NCBI GenBank assembly: GCA_001599595.1
Contig: BCHH01000008.1
Span: forward strand, 2,714,193-2,778,192
Length of the DNA: 64,000 nucleotides
From: Beverwykella pulmonaria
Lineage: Eukaryota; Ascomycota; Dothideomycetes; Pleosporales; Melanommataceae
Direction of reading: 5' to 3'
Each line of letters starts with the position of its first letter. Position 1 is the first letter of the stretch. Position numbers and translations under genes: made by a program. Below, piece by piece: positions 46,524 to 57,436 of the stretch. The notes beneath the pieces were generated by a model. It saw nothing but the letters and a program-made list of their open reading frames with translations. It was not told where the DNA came from and did no database searches.

Positions 46524-47543
46524 CAGCGTGAACAGCCCTTCAAGATTCAGTCAGAGGCTTGTTTCTAAACTAGTTGACTTGCAGGTTGAGCGCACCGCTG
46601 GGTGTCAACCATGAGCAACATCACATCTACAGGGGGTTCCTTTCGATGTGTGTGGATGTGTCGGAAGTGTACTCGGTGAATCAGTGCGGACGTTACACAG
46701 CCATTTCGATCGTCACTGACAGTCCAATGGCCGGTATGACAGGTGTCAAGATGTGCAGAAAGCGATTGATCGCATCCGCCTCACCAGCCTCTAGCTGGAA
46801 CAAGCTTTGGGCGCATGCGGAATTCTTCCAACCAAATTCCACCGCGTCTTGCATCCGGGAAGATGTCTCTTCTAGATCAGTCTTGTTAGTTGTCCTTTTG
46901 GCGCATTTGCATATTCAAATCGCTCAAGCTCTGAAAAGCGATGTGAAGCATCCTTTTGTCTGACTGTCCCATCAGCAGTTCATCCTAAAGTACACTCCTC
47001 TACACCATCGCTGTATCGCACTCTGGCGTGCCAAGATGCTCGATGCCTGTTGTCGCCGGTATTGCCGTTTACTTGGGCAAGCCGCTGCGTACCTTTGCAC
47101 TTGATGTCATGATCCCTCAAGACCAAATAGAGGACCATGCGCCTTTATGCCCTGAATCGTGTCGAATACTAGCGCACATCTGTCCGCTTACACGCGCTCT
47201 TCGCCAAAGTGACGAGGATGTGCCGCAGGGTTGTCCCCATATCGAGCCTTGGCAAGATGGTCCGAGTTGGGCACCTGGCGATGCGCCATGTCGACAGCCA
47301 CCGCCAGACAATGCGCCGCCGACCTCTCTTTGCTATTTCCACGGTCTGAACAAACGCCGTCGCTGCTCCATCGGCTTCCCCGTCTGCCCTCGACTGCCCC
47401 CCGTCTCTCACCGCTTCCCCGACATTCATGAATGAAGACTCGAACCAGTCCCCTCACCTTTGTACGCTGTGGTCGACGGCGCCGCAAAGCACTCTAACAC
47501 ACCTAACATTTGGGCATGCTCTTCGTGGGGCACTCTGCGCCGA
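46524..47543. other. Intergenic region upstream of SCAP
   Basis: About 1 kb. Open frames at 46574-46963 and 47028-47435 show no domain or codon pattern I trust. Presumably the ACL4 3' UTR and the SCAP promoter. Confidence 0.5.
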
Positions 47544-50500
47544 ATGATCTGGTACCTTCTTTATCCGTTACGTGGGTAAGTGCTGCCTCAACGCGCCTGA
47601 AGCCCGATAGAGCATCTGATTGACATTTCACAGAACGACTGAGCCTCCACGGCTCCTACCTAACCACCCTCTTCGCCGCGCTTTTCAGAGCCACGGCACG
47701 GCAACCGCTCGGCATTGGCTCCTCTCCATCCTCCTGACCATTGTGATCTCGGTCTTGCTCTGTTACCCGGCAGTCTTCCAGACCGACAGCCCCGCGGCCG
47801 TAGGATTGCGCAACCTCCCTAAGCATGCGTGGACTTCAACGACAGAAATAGAGGGTCAGAAGCCCGCAGATGTGGAGGTGCGCCAGGTGTGGGTTCATGG
47901 CGACTATATGAAGGCTATCGACACACGAGTCCTGCGGGAGGCGCTCTACGTTCAAGATACCCTGATTGGCAATGGCTTCAACGACGAGGCCGCGCCAACG
48001 AAACATCGGAAGTTCGTTGACGACAATGACGCGTGCTTCGCGACCAGGCACGGTTACCATTGGGGGTTCCATTCGCCATTGATGTACTGGAATTGTTCGC
48101 TCGGAGCGCTCGAAAAGGACCCCGACCTTCTCTCCACTATCAATTCCAGAACTGGATGGCATTCGGCTCTGAACCTCACCCTTCGGCCAAGTACAGTTTT
48201 TGCGGGAAAGGCATTCTCCAATACAAAGCTGCGAGCAGCCGATGCGTTGGTCATCACTTTGTTCGATCATTCCAACTCCAGCCTTGGGGCTACCTGGAAC
48301 TCACGGTCTCAATCATTGGCCGCAGAATCATCTTCAGAATGGTCCATCTTTCCAAAGGATGGCCTGATTGTCAGAAGTCGATTGTACGAGTTTCGCTTCA
48401 AACCCATGACTCTCAACGACGATCTCCTTCTCGCCGCATCTTATTTCGTGACGACAGCGTACGTACTCTGGAGAATGATGCAACTGAGAGCTTTCAAAAG
48501 CTGGCTTGGGCTTCTCATCACGATATGTGCTAAGGTAAGGCTTCGTATTCCGACACCGATTTTTGCGGATGCTAAGCGTAACTTCTAGATGACGGTATGC
48601 GTCATTGCGAGCTTCACGGTATGCTCCTTCCTTGGCATTAACCTGGCTCGCATACCTCGCCCTTTCTTCCCAGCCGTCGTGTTCTGCTTTGGACTTGGAA
48701 ATATGTACGCGATCCAACCTTGCTCATGTCCGTAAGTGGTGGCTAACTGACAACTAGATTCCGTCTGATCAATGTTGTCCTTGAAACCCCGCCCGAGATG
48801 CCACCTCATCAGCGCATCGGAAACGCAATTGGTCAGGTTGGGCACTTGTCACTCGCAGTCGCCATACAGAACCTTGTGCTCATCTACCTTTGCTCTCGCA
48901 TTGTGACACCTTGGGTCGCTGACTTTTGCGTCTTTGCTGCTGTAACGTTGGTCTTTGACTTTGTTTTCCATCTGACCTTCTTCCTGGCTGTTCTCAGTGT
49001 GGACGTGCAGAGAATGGAGTTATCGGACTCACTTGAACGTATTGATCTTACTCGCACGTCCACGAACCACGCGCAAGAGCGCCAGTCCTGGCTCGACGCT
49101 CTGCGACACGGGAACTTGCCTTTTAGCACGCGATTTGCTGGCTCCGCTGCTATCTTCTCCATCATCCTGGCCCTGAATTGGCATTTCTTCGACAACGGAG
49201 GTCAGCAACTGTCTTTACGTGGACTTTGGAACAAATTGGTGCTCAAACAGCCCAGGAGCCCGGAAGATGTTTTGTGGAGTCCGACCCCCATTAACCAAGC
49301 CCGGACACCAGCCGACTGGCTGCGAATTCAAGATCATAACACTGCCAGAGAGCTTTTTGGCTTCATTAAGCCCAATAGTCACAGCTTTATTGCTCGTGTG
49401 TACGATCCTCTTCTCGTTGTTTTAAATGGCGCGGATGGAAGAGAAACTTCTCTAAAGTCATCATCTCTACTTGAGACTGCGCGTCATTTCGCTCAAGATC
49501 ACGCATTTCCTGCGGCTCTTATGGTGGTTTTTCTGATTGCGGGAGTTACTCTACTCATGAACTATCTTTTGTGGACAGGCCTTCCTGAACTTACCGACGA
49601 CGAAGATGATGAAGAAGCAATGTTCTCTGTGAGAACCTTGCCAACCACTCAGACCTTGGATATCGTACGCCTCGCGTCTTGCCCTAGGGGACATCTTGTC
49701 AGCATTTCACTAGACAGGTCCACTTCAATCTGGCTCCACAGTCGAGGCAAAGGATATCGCCAAACAACTCTACAAACAGTGGCAACAAAACCAAAATTGT
49801 GGCCAATTGTAGCCTGTGCCGTAGATAATAGTGGCAGCATTCTCGCATTATGCACTGATCGCGGACAGATCGGATTATGGGGTCTTGCTGCCTCTCGGTT
49901 TTTCCTTTTTCCAACTGTAGACCTTCGTGGGCAGGTTCCCACCCTCTTCTCGTTTATCCATATACACAGCACAGACTATGATAAGTTGAGCCTTGTCATC
50001 GTTACCCCAGATGGCTACCTGATCACTGTCGATGCGCGAACCGGCGTTCATCAGATCAAACACATTTGCGATAGCGCAGTCCTATGTGCCACGCTTTACA
50101 CCTGCGCAAAGGAGGAAACAAGCCTTATTTACGTAAACAAGCTAGGAGAGGTTCATATACTCTCGCTCAAAGAGGAAAATCAATGGACATCGGAAGTAGT
50201 CGCTGGCCTGGATCCTGGACCACCACCAGGCTCTAATCCTTCGAGGATCAAGTGTATTCAAGGCGTTCCTAGCCTCGGTCTGATCTTTGCTCTTCGCGCA
50301 GAAGAAGCCGAGATCTTCGACTTCCACAGTCGAGCCATCATCCACGCAATCCAAATTGGTCGAGTCAAGCCTCACTCCTTTCGAGTCATGCATACTACAC
50401 CTCGCCAATGTACTTGTGGAGCACCATCTGTGCATTCACTTTCCATCGCATACTCAGAGCAAGACACAAATCACATGATTCTTCAGACTTTTGCCCTCGA

Positions 50501-51149
50501 CGACAAACCCACATCCTACATCTGTCTCGGTAAACCTTCGGAAAACGAGATCCATAAATGCCAAGGACTCGATTTCTCAACAGAAGCTGTGCATTGCGTC
50601 GAACCAGCTGGTATATGGGAATCCACGGAAGGTCCAGATATCATTGGCATCAGGAAATGCGTTCAATCCCCCACGCCCTCATCCTCAGCTTCGGGAGTGG
50701 AAAACGGAGTCTTCACAGCCGATCCAGCGGTGCTCGGGTCTGCGCTAAAATTTCGATCAATTAAGGGAGAGAAAAACAACAGTCTATTCTCAACCCTCGA
50801 CTCCGCTTTCAACATTCGCCACTCACCTGCCCCAACCACAGACTCGGATAGTTGGGAAACGTGGACGCTCTCTTCATCCGGCGAATTCCGCTCTAGGCCC
50901 CTTGTGTTAGCCGATAGCCCCGAAGGCGAGCATCTCGTAGACGAGCAGTTATTTGTAGCATCGCCTGGCCCGATCACGCGACTGGGAAAGAAGAGCGTTG
51001 CTGTTGGCTTCGGGAATACGGTGAAGGTGATCACCCTAGGCAAAGAGTCCTTCGATGGGACAACTGGCAGCAAAGACGGAGCTTTGGATATGAGTGTCGG
51101 ATCCTACCAATGGAGAGCTCGAAGGAGTACGGGTAGAAAACTACAATAA
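47544..51149 (+). CDS. SCAP: SREBP cleavage-activating protein SCAP
   Basis: Four exons (47544-47575, 47634-48534, 48589-48704, 48758-51149) give 1146 residues. SCAP is an ER/Golgi membrane sensor that escorts the sterol-regulated transcription factor SREBP. N-terminal MIWYLLYPLRGTTEPP, then a first membrane helix (HWLLSILLTIVISVLLCYPA). A large lumenal loop with several NxS/T sites (NCS, NLT, NSS) precedes the sterol-sensing membrane block: LLLAASYFVTTAYVLWRM, ICAKMTVCVIASFTVCSFLG, FRLINVVLETPPEMPPHQRI, VWADFCVFAAVTLVFDFVF-like, FHLTFFLAVLSVDVQRMEL. After two more hydrophobic segments (FSIILALNWHFF; ALMVVFLIAGVTLLMNYLLW) comes a WD40-type cytosolic half. The first exon encodes only 10 residues and is assigned by its fit to the family's N-terminus. 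Confidence 0.9.
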
Positions 51150-51530
51150 CGCAACCGAAATCGCGGGACCAAACTCGAAAATATCGACTCGCTAGGGAAT
51201 GGGATGTGATATTGAACTGTACAGGAACTACAGGCATCGAAGGAATATCTTGGAACGAACACAATACCCTGGCGGCCGGCTCATGGCGTTATGTAAAGGC
51301 ATGATTTACAGCACGGCGTTTTGTGGAGCTTGACCCAAATATGTCTCAAACATATTTCTCCTTTTTAGGGATGTAGCATGATTTGTAACATGAATACCAA
51401 GCCTTCTCTTCATAGCGTAAATGAATCTCATCTCGTTCCGCTACTGTGCCATTCTATGCGTTTCTTTTACCTTTGCACTTCATATCCACCCTTCCACCAT
51501 CTTTCTTTCCACAATCCTGAGTCAGCCAGC
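51150..51530. other. Tail-to-tail intergenic region SCAP / oxygenase gene
   Basis: No gene seen; 3' UTRs of both convergent genes are expected here. Confidence 0.6.
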
Positions 51531-53302
51531 TTAACCAACTGCAAACGGACACGCAATGCCCCTGCGCCCCTCCATCAACCGCTCCCTTGTCATCTTGCAT
51601 TCATCTCGCCCACTCTTCTCCAGCCCCGGCGGCCCGAGCGTGAGGATGTCATAGCCCTCGGGTTGGAAGTTCTTGCCGTCGGGATACGGGCGACCGAGGA
51701 CCCGGCGCAGCAGTGTACTTGGGGAGAGTTGGGTCAACAGTGTGGGCTTGACGTACCAAGGCTCCGCTTCGTATACAGTTTGATAATATCGGCCTGTTTG
51801 TGGGTCGGAGGAGGTGGATACAGTGTTGTAGCGGAGGAAAGACGGGCGTGGTGGGATGAGGTGTCGGAGGGTGAGGGCGCGGATGGTGAGGAAGACGGGC
51901 GTGAGATGGGTGTAGATGGGAGGCGGGTCGGGGTACCTGCGTCTAGTCAGCACTTCTAACGGGGAAGAGGAAGAAGAAGCGGACGCACATCATGGCTCTC
52001 CGCAGCCGCTCGTCCATCAAACTAACCACTACCTGTTTTGCAGCTGGCTTTAGGAAGCCGGGGACATTGCAGAGGAGGATGGCAGTTGTTTCTTCGGCGA
52101 GGGCGTGGTTGTTTGTATTTGGTATCATGGTTCGCGTCTCGTATGCGGTGGACCAGAGCTTTAGATCTTCAACAAACTGGAGTCCATCGGCGAAACTAGA
52201 CGGCCCGTGGGCGAGGGAGTCCCACTCGATGCCCATGGCTTTGCCTATAGATTTCCAGAGCGTGCCGCTATAGAAGGGTCAGTTCATGCCTCGCTCCAGC
52301 ACGGGTTTAGGACGTACAGAGCGCAAACCTCCATATCCGTCAACGGCCTCCATTCACACATCGCAATCCATCGCTCTATCTCCGTCACAAACAGAGATAG
52401 CGTATACAGCAGGTCGTCGTTGCTAATTTTGCCACTCTTCTGGTAGAGCCCGTGTAGGTAGTTCATCCGAGCAATAGCTGAGTTTGCGCGGTCAGAGGTG
52501 GGTGAGTGCGCGAGGAACTCAGTAATTAGGATTGAGGTGTCGGCGTAGCGGCGGGGTGCGTGCTGAGGGGTGGAGAGTTGGGTTGTGCTGCAGAGGAGGC
52601 TCGATATGCTCGGGATGCCGTAGGTTCTGGGTAGGTTAGATTGGGTCGTTTGGGAAGACTGTGAGGGAAGGGGGGGAAATAGGGGAAGGGGAGGGTTGGA
52701 GGATGCAGGAGTTGACATGGTCTCTGAGGTTGTGTTTTGTAGATGTTATGGACTTGAATGTGGGAATAGAGTCGCAAAGCGTTTATGACATGGAGAATGA
52801 GGGAATTGAATGGAGTGAGCGCTACAGTGTCGTGTGGTTATTTGGAGATAGCATCTAGGCTGGAAGGTAGATTTCCTGGTAGCTAGACATAGCTGGCCTA
52901 TGTAGAGCACTATGTAGTTGATTTGCTTAGAGCTACCGACGGATGAAAGTGTAAAAGAGAGGCGTAATAATTTTTGCAAAACGCTCTTGGGCAAATAGAG
53001 CATAAGATTTGAATATGCCGGAAGACCAAAACCAGAACAAGAACCCACCTGAACAGTGCAAACTGCAGCGCCTTCTCGCTCGTAAACGGAAACTCTAAAG
53101 ACATTACGTATCTCGTGATCTCCCACGCATGCTCGGCAGTCATCTTGGACATATCCTCGCGTGTCTTGTACGGATATTGAACGTGCTTTGCATCGCGGCG
53201 GAGGTATCGGAGGGCTCGACAAAAGGCGATATAGCAGGTGAAGACCGTGAGATAGGTTGTGGTTTTGGAGAATAGGCTGGAGAGGATGGGTGGGACGGAC
53301 AT
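51531..53302 (-). CDS. ER-bound oxygenase of the mpaB-prime / latex-clearing-protein family
   Basis: Four exons (53302-53049, 52626-52318, 52267-51989, 51936-51531) give 415 residues. The family (DUF2236) contains rubber oxygenases and the MpaB-prime oxygenase that trims the farnesyl chain in mycophenolic-acid synthesis; most members have no known substrate. Near the N-terminus a hydrophobic anchor (TTTYLTVFTCYIAFCRAL) is followed by RYLRRD, FPFTSEKALQFALFRTYG, RRYADTSILITEFLAHSP, AIARMNYLHGLYQKSGKISN, MEVCALGTLWKSIGKAMGI and DGLQFVEDLKLWSTAYETR. Intron 1 is unusually long (422 bp). An in-frame upstream ATG at 53395 would add a hydrophobic leader, so the start is not certain. No biosynthetic genes surround it, so a housekeeping or catabolic role is more likely than a cluster function. 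Confidence 0.85.
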
Positions 53303-53749
53303 GTTGGCTAGGATGATAGTGATGAATAGAAAACAGAAGTTGCTAAGGATAAAACAAAGCCTCAGCCTGGATGACTTTAGAAGAATTGAGAACAAGAGAA
53401 AGCAGAGTTGAAGAAGCAGTCTAGGTGGGGTGGGATGGAATACCTCATTCCAAGGCTTGCGGCGGGTGAGGCGTTTGCGCTGGAAGCTTCATATGTGACA
53501 GCCTTCCGCAAAAGTGTTTTCTGCGTCTTGGCACACATCTGAAATGAATTGCCAGGACGGTCAAGCAGGTGTATGTCACGGGCAATAAGACTAATTCTGC
53601 CTCACAAAACCCTCTTTTATTTGCCCGCAAGATATGTGTAGGATTCTAAGAATCCGCTAAAAAAGTCACAAGTTCTTGCCAAGAATCATGGCGCTAGCAG
53701 AGCTCACCTTGCTATCTTTCTTCAACTGCTTAACCATCCACACAACACA
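53303..53749. promoter_or_regulatory. Divergent promoter region oxygenase gene / ATP10
   Basis: 447 bp between opposing start codons; no gene or repeat recognised. Confidence 0.5.
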
Positions 53750-54778
53750 ATGCTACAACCCCGAATATCTCCCCTCCAACGCCGGGCCTTATTCCCATAC
53801 TCCTCAATATGTTTTCTCTGCCAACACCGCGCTCCCTTCCCTCAATTCCGCCAATTCACCTCTGCACCACACCTCCGCTTCCCCGCAATCCCACCCAAAA
53901 ACGAACCTCAAGAACCCAAGCCAGAAGAAAAGGAAGATGTTTTCATCCCCAAACCTCTAGGCCGCCCAATCGGCTTCCCAAATCCCCCAAAAGCCGGCGA
54001 GAATACCGGCGAGCGTAAGAAAAAGGTGTACACGGGTACCACCATGCGAGAGCGCAACCTCGAGAAACGCGTCGATATCGTTGAGAAGTGGAGCCAGAAT
54101 TACTTCCGCGACTTCAAGAATATCAGAAAGTACCGGAGCGGGAAGACATTTATTGCAAATCCGCGTGTGTTTAAACAGGATATGGCGCTATATTTTCCGA
54201 ATTTGCATGGTGGGACGCTGAAAGAGGGGGAAGCAGATACGACACCCGTGCTGAGTGGGAAGGTTAGTGTGGTGAGGGTGTATAGTAGTGTGTGGGGCGA
54301 GGCACAAGTCAACACCTTTACGGGAGCCAAAGTCAATGAGGAGCTACACCAGCTATTAAGGCAGAGCGGGGACGTTGCGCAGATGGTTGATGTCAATATT
54401 GAGGAGAACTGGATGAAAGCGTGGATTGTTAAACTTTTCGAGTGGAGGTTGAGGAGGCAGAGGAAAGAGGAGAATTGGGGGAAATACTTTGTTATTAGGA
54501 AGGGGGTTAGTGATCGAATAAGGGAGACAATTGGGTTGTTGAACGGGAGGGTGGGATATGTGTATTTGGTGGATAGGCAGTGCAAGATAAGGTGGGCGGG
54601 GAGCGGAGACGCAGAAGGCACGGAGAAAGAGGACTTGACCAAGGGGTTGCAGAGGTTGATTAATGAACATAGAGGACATGCGGTTAGGCCGTCGAGGCCA
54701 AAACCTAAGAAGCCAGAGGTTGACGCTAAGAAAGATGAGGTGGAAAGGATGCCGATTCCGGTTCCAATCGTCTTTTAG
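53750..54778 (+). CDS. ATP10: Mitochondrial ATPase assembly factor ATP10
   Basis: A single exon of 342 residues. Atp10 is an inner-membrane/matrix chaperone for subunit 6 during assembly of the F0 part of ATP synthase. The N-terminus is Arg/Ser/Pro-rich without acidic residues (MLQPRISPLQRRALFPYSSI), as expected for a matrix-targeting presequence. The family core follows: PLGRPIGFPNPP, MRERNLEKRVDIVEKWSQNY, YRSGKTFIANPRVFKQDMAL, YFPNLHGGTL, VSVVRVYSSVWGEAQVNTF, and YVYLVDRQCKIRWAGSGDAE near the end. The start was chosen because the frame is open from this ATG and supplies the presequence. It ends tail-to-tail with GOS1, 180 bp away. Confidence 0.93.
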   Translation: MLQPRISPLQRRALFPYSSICFLCQHRAPFPQFRQFTSAPHLRFPAIPPKNEPQEPKPEEKEDVFIPKPLGRPIGFPNPPKAGENTGERKKKVYTGTTMRERNLEKRVDIVEKWSQNYFRDFKNIRKYRSGKTFIANPRVFKQDMALYFPNLHGGTLKEGEADTTPVLSGKVSVVRVYSSVWGEAQVNTFTGAKVNEELHQLLRQSGDVAQMVDVNIEENWMKAWIVKLFEWRLRRQRKEENWGKYFVIRKGVSDRIRETIGLLNGRVGYVYLVDRQCKIRWAGSGDAEGTEKEDLTKGLQRLINEHRGHAVRPSRPKPKKPEVDAKKDEVERMPIPVPIVF

Positions 54779-54958
54779 AGAAGGCGCAAGATGATACCAA
54801 GATTTTGTCATATGTCTGAGGTGTAAAACATAGTTGTACAATAGTCCAAGGACAACGAGCGCTCCGCGCTCCCAAAAGTAACCCATACCATGCAAATATA
54901 ATCTCATGTGGATATCCAGTCCCTTCCAAACGCCGTCCCCCGGAGTCTGATAAAAGCC

Positions 54959-55857
54959 TCACCAAAACCAAAGCAGCATCAAGAAGCAGAACGCAATGAA
55001 ACTTCCCAAAATGATGCCGTCTCTCCGCTTTTTCGCCCCAATCCTGCCAATCAAACTATTAATCCCAGGAACCTGGCTAGCGGCGCCAACAATTCTCCTA
55101 TTGATGCTCGCCAACGACTCTCTCTGCAGACTGAAGTTCTCGTTCACAGCGTACGCCTGACTCAGCACACTGTCCGCTACATTATGCGAGTTGTCGATAC
55201 GGCCACGCTCTGCAAGCATGTAGTCTGCCTCCGCCGCGCTGGGGTTCGCCGAGCGGTACGCATCGATGTCTGACCGTACACTGGAGAGGAGGTTTGCCTT
55301 GTTCCGGGCATCCGCAATGGTGGATTTGAGGCGGCTGAGCTCGCGGCGGTGGTCTTGTAGTATTTCGCGATGACGGGCAAGGTTGTTTTGTTTCACGGCG
55401 GAGGAAGAGTGGGCAGATTCGGAGTCGAGGAGGCGGCTTAGCTGGGCGACGAGGGCATCTCTCTGTGGATGGTGTTAGTAAGAGGGCGGAGGTAGGAGGA
55501 TGTGGTTGTTTGAGGATTGCCTTTTCAAGGATGTCCTGGAGTTGTGATTCGGTTCTTTGCTCTTCTTCGGACGGCTTTACGGGGACGTTGGTCATGGAGG
55601 CATACTGCGAGTACGTGTGAAACAGTGCTTCTGTCTATATCCTGCGTCAGCAAGCTATCAAGCTGTGTGAAGGAGCTGCTTTTCCAAAGAATCCTATATT
55701 AGTAAGGATACCTCGGATAGATGCTGTAGGGCATCAAGGACGGGAATGCAGACTCCTTCGCAGTCGCTGGTTTAATAGTGTGAGATGTTCATACCTGGGT
55801 TTCTAGGGATCGCGCTTGTTGGCGCAGCTGCGCCCATCCGCCACCGGTAGAAGACAT
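54959..55857 (-). CDS. GOS1: Golgi Qb-SNARE GOS1
   Basis: Three exons (55857-55795, 55634-55521, 55462-54959) give 226 residues. Gos1 (GS28 in animals) is a Golgi SNARE for retrograde and intra-Golgi fusion. N-terminal MSSTGGGWAQLRQQARSLET, TEALFHTYSQYASM, then coiled-coil (LVAQLSRLLDSESAHSSS, ARHREILQDHRREL), a SNARE motif (SHNVADSVLSQAYAVNENFS, SLASINRRIVGAASQVPGIN) and a single C-terminal membrane anchor (GIILGSFIAFCFLMLLWFW). The second intron (55463-55520) has no usable GT donor; joining LEK to RDALVAQ requires a GC-AG intron (AAG|GCAATC ... CACAG), which keeps phase. The first intron is long for this genome (160 bp). Confidence 0.94.
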
Positions 55858-56123
55858 TCTGGAATCGCGAAAGCTGTCCAGTTTGCGAGTGCGAAATGCT
55901 ATGCTGGAGTTCTGGTGTCGCCGTGGACATCATGCAGCGCCGACGCAACCGCCAAGAGCGTACTACCTCAAACGCTAAGCGGAATTGGTATCGGGGTCGG
56001 AGAATCTATCTCTCCGCAAGCGAGCGCACCAAGGCGCCCGATTTTCTAACTTCGAAGTCTTGAGCAGACGACTCGCGATAGCCTCAATCCACACCACCGG
56101 TCCCGACTCACGATACTACAAAA
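55858..56123. promoter_or_regulatory. Divergent promoter region GOS1 / RPL35
   Basis: 266 bp between opposing start codons. The side toward RPL35 is pyrimidine/CA-rich (CCACACCACCGGTCCCGAC), as expected for a ribosomal-protein gene. Confidence 0.5.
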
Positions 56124-56960
56124 ATGGTATGTACCTTCTCGGATTTCGCATGATGGAACACACTCTTGCTGCGCGCCTCGCCTGTGGGGATACTTGGATT
56201 GATATCGCATGGCCTCACGCGCCGGACACACGCTCCGCAAATTCGCCTACCTTGGAACCTTGAAGAAATCAATTGCTAACTATGCTCTCACAGTCGTCGT
56301 CCTCCAAAGTCGTACGTTCCCACTCGCCCTCACCGTGTCCGTTTCCGCTAGATAGAGAACTCACAACCGCCGCAGAAGACCACCCAGCTGTGGACCAAGT
56401 CGAAAGACGAGCTAGCCACTCAGTTGACTGAGCTGAAGACGTGGGTTTGCCGAATGCATACTTAGGATAGGATACCAGAGTGCTGACGGGATTTGAAGGG
56501 AGCTTATTGCCCTGAGGACAAGCAAGGTCGCCGGAGGAGCATCCACCAAGCTCACCAAGATTCACGACGTTAGGAAGGGTGTACGTACCGAGTGCAGCCC
56601 TGAAAATGAGACCATGCGCTGACGGAATCAGATTGCTCGTGTTCTCACCGTCATAAACGCCAACCAGCGAGCACAACTTAGGTATGATATTCTGCCTCAA
56701 AAATGGAGACCGTGGACTGACATTTTGGCAGGCTGTTCTACAAGGGCAAGAAGTGCGTACTCCTAAGCTATCTTATTAGCTGAAACTTTCGCCCTAACTT
56801 GCTTCTTACAACATCTAGATATGCTCCATTGGACCTCCGATCCAAGAGCACCCGCGCGATCCGCCGAAGACTCACCAAGCACGAGGCCGGTCTCATCACT
56901 GAGAAGCAAAAGAAGAAGCAGATCCACTTCCCGCAGCGAAAGTACGCCGTCAAGGCATAG
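56124..56960 (+). CDS. RPL35: 60S ribosomal protein L35 (uL29)
   Basis: Seven exons (56124-56126, 56294-56311, 56376-56440, 56499-56580, 56632-56681, 56732-56752, 56819-56960) give 126 residues, the expected size. uL29 lies at the exit of the peptide tunnel of the large subunit. Signatures: [96 protein letters not shown] and the basic C-terminus [12 protein letters not shown]. Exon 1 consists only of the ATG, directly followed by a GTATGT donor and a 167-bp intron, and exon 2 is 18 bp. Such extreme intron richness near the start is typical of ribosomal-protein genes. Confidence 0.95.
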
Positions 56961-57436
56961 ACGGCGTTTCGGGGGTGTATCTTCTTTCTCTTCCTTTGTC
57001 TCTCGAAGCATTGCATTGCCGGGGCTTTCCAAACACCGCTCACCAATGTACTCTTGTACACCATCCTAAAATATTATGCCCTATCGATGGTGATGGAGTG
57101 CATGGGAGGATGAAGGTGATGCGGATCGAGGATTTGGGTGATCTCTACGGAAATGGGTTGGCGTCCAGATCAGACTACTATAAATCAAAAAGTTCACAAC
57201 TCTGTGTTGTGCGGGTGTGACCGTGAGGAGTTCTTCATAAGACTACTTTGAGACGAAGGATTGCATTATCCCTAGGTCGGAAGGTCCGCCGGCAAGTTTC
57301 ATTCGTGGTTATTCCCAGTTCTCATGAAGGAGAATGGCCCAGGATGGTGGTTTTTGGAAGGTAATTATTCATCTTGAGCTATCATATGCGGCCAATCTTC
57401 TACAAACGGGATAGCTCCCTTCTATGCTGTTTGAAT
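56961..57436. other. Tail-to-tail intergenic region RPL35 / ERG8
   Basis: No gene recognised; presumably 3' UTRs of the convergent genes. Confidence 0.6.

Noticed and set aside
46574..47435. Candidate genes between ACL4 and SCAP
   Set aside because: Open frames lack conserved motifs and have unlikely amino-acid composition; no coherent splice chain found.
51531..53302. Secondary-metabolite cluster around the mpaB-prime-like oxygenase
   Set aside because: Neighbours are SCAP, ATP10, GOS1 and RPL35; no synthase, transporter or pathway regulator is present.
22855..55857. A Golgi-trafficking gene cluster (TRS65, MON2, GOS1)
   Set aside because: The genes are 14-33 kb apart with many unrelated housekeeping genes between; shared compartment alone is weak evidence.
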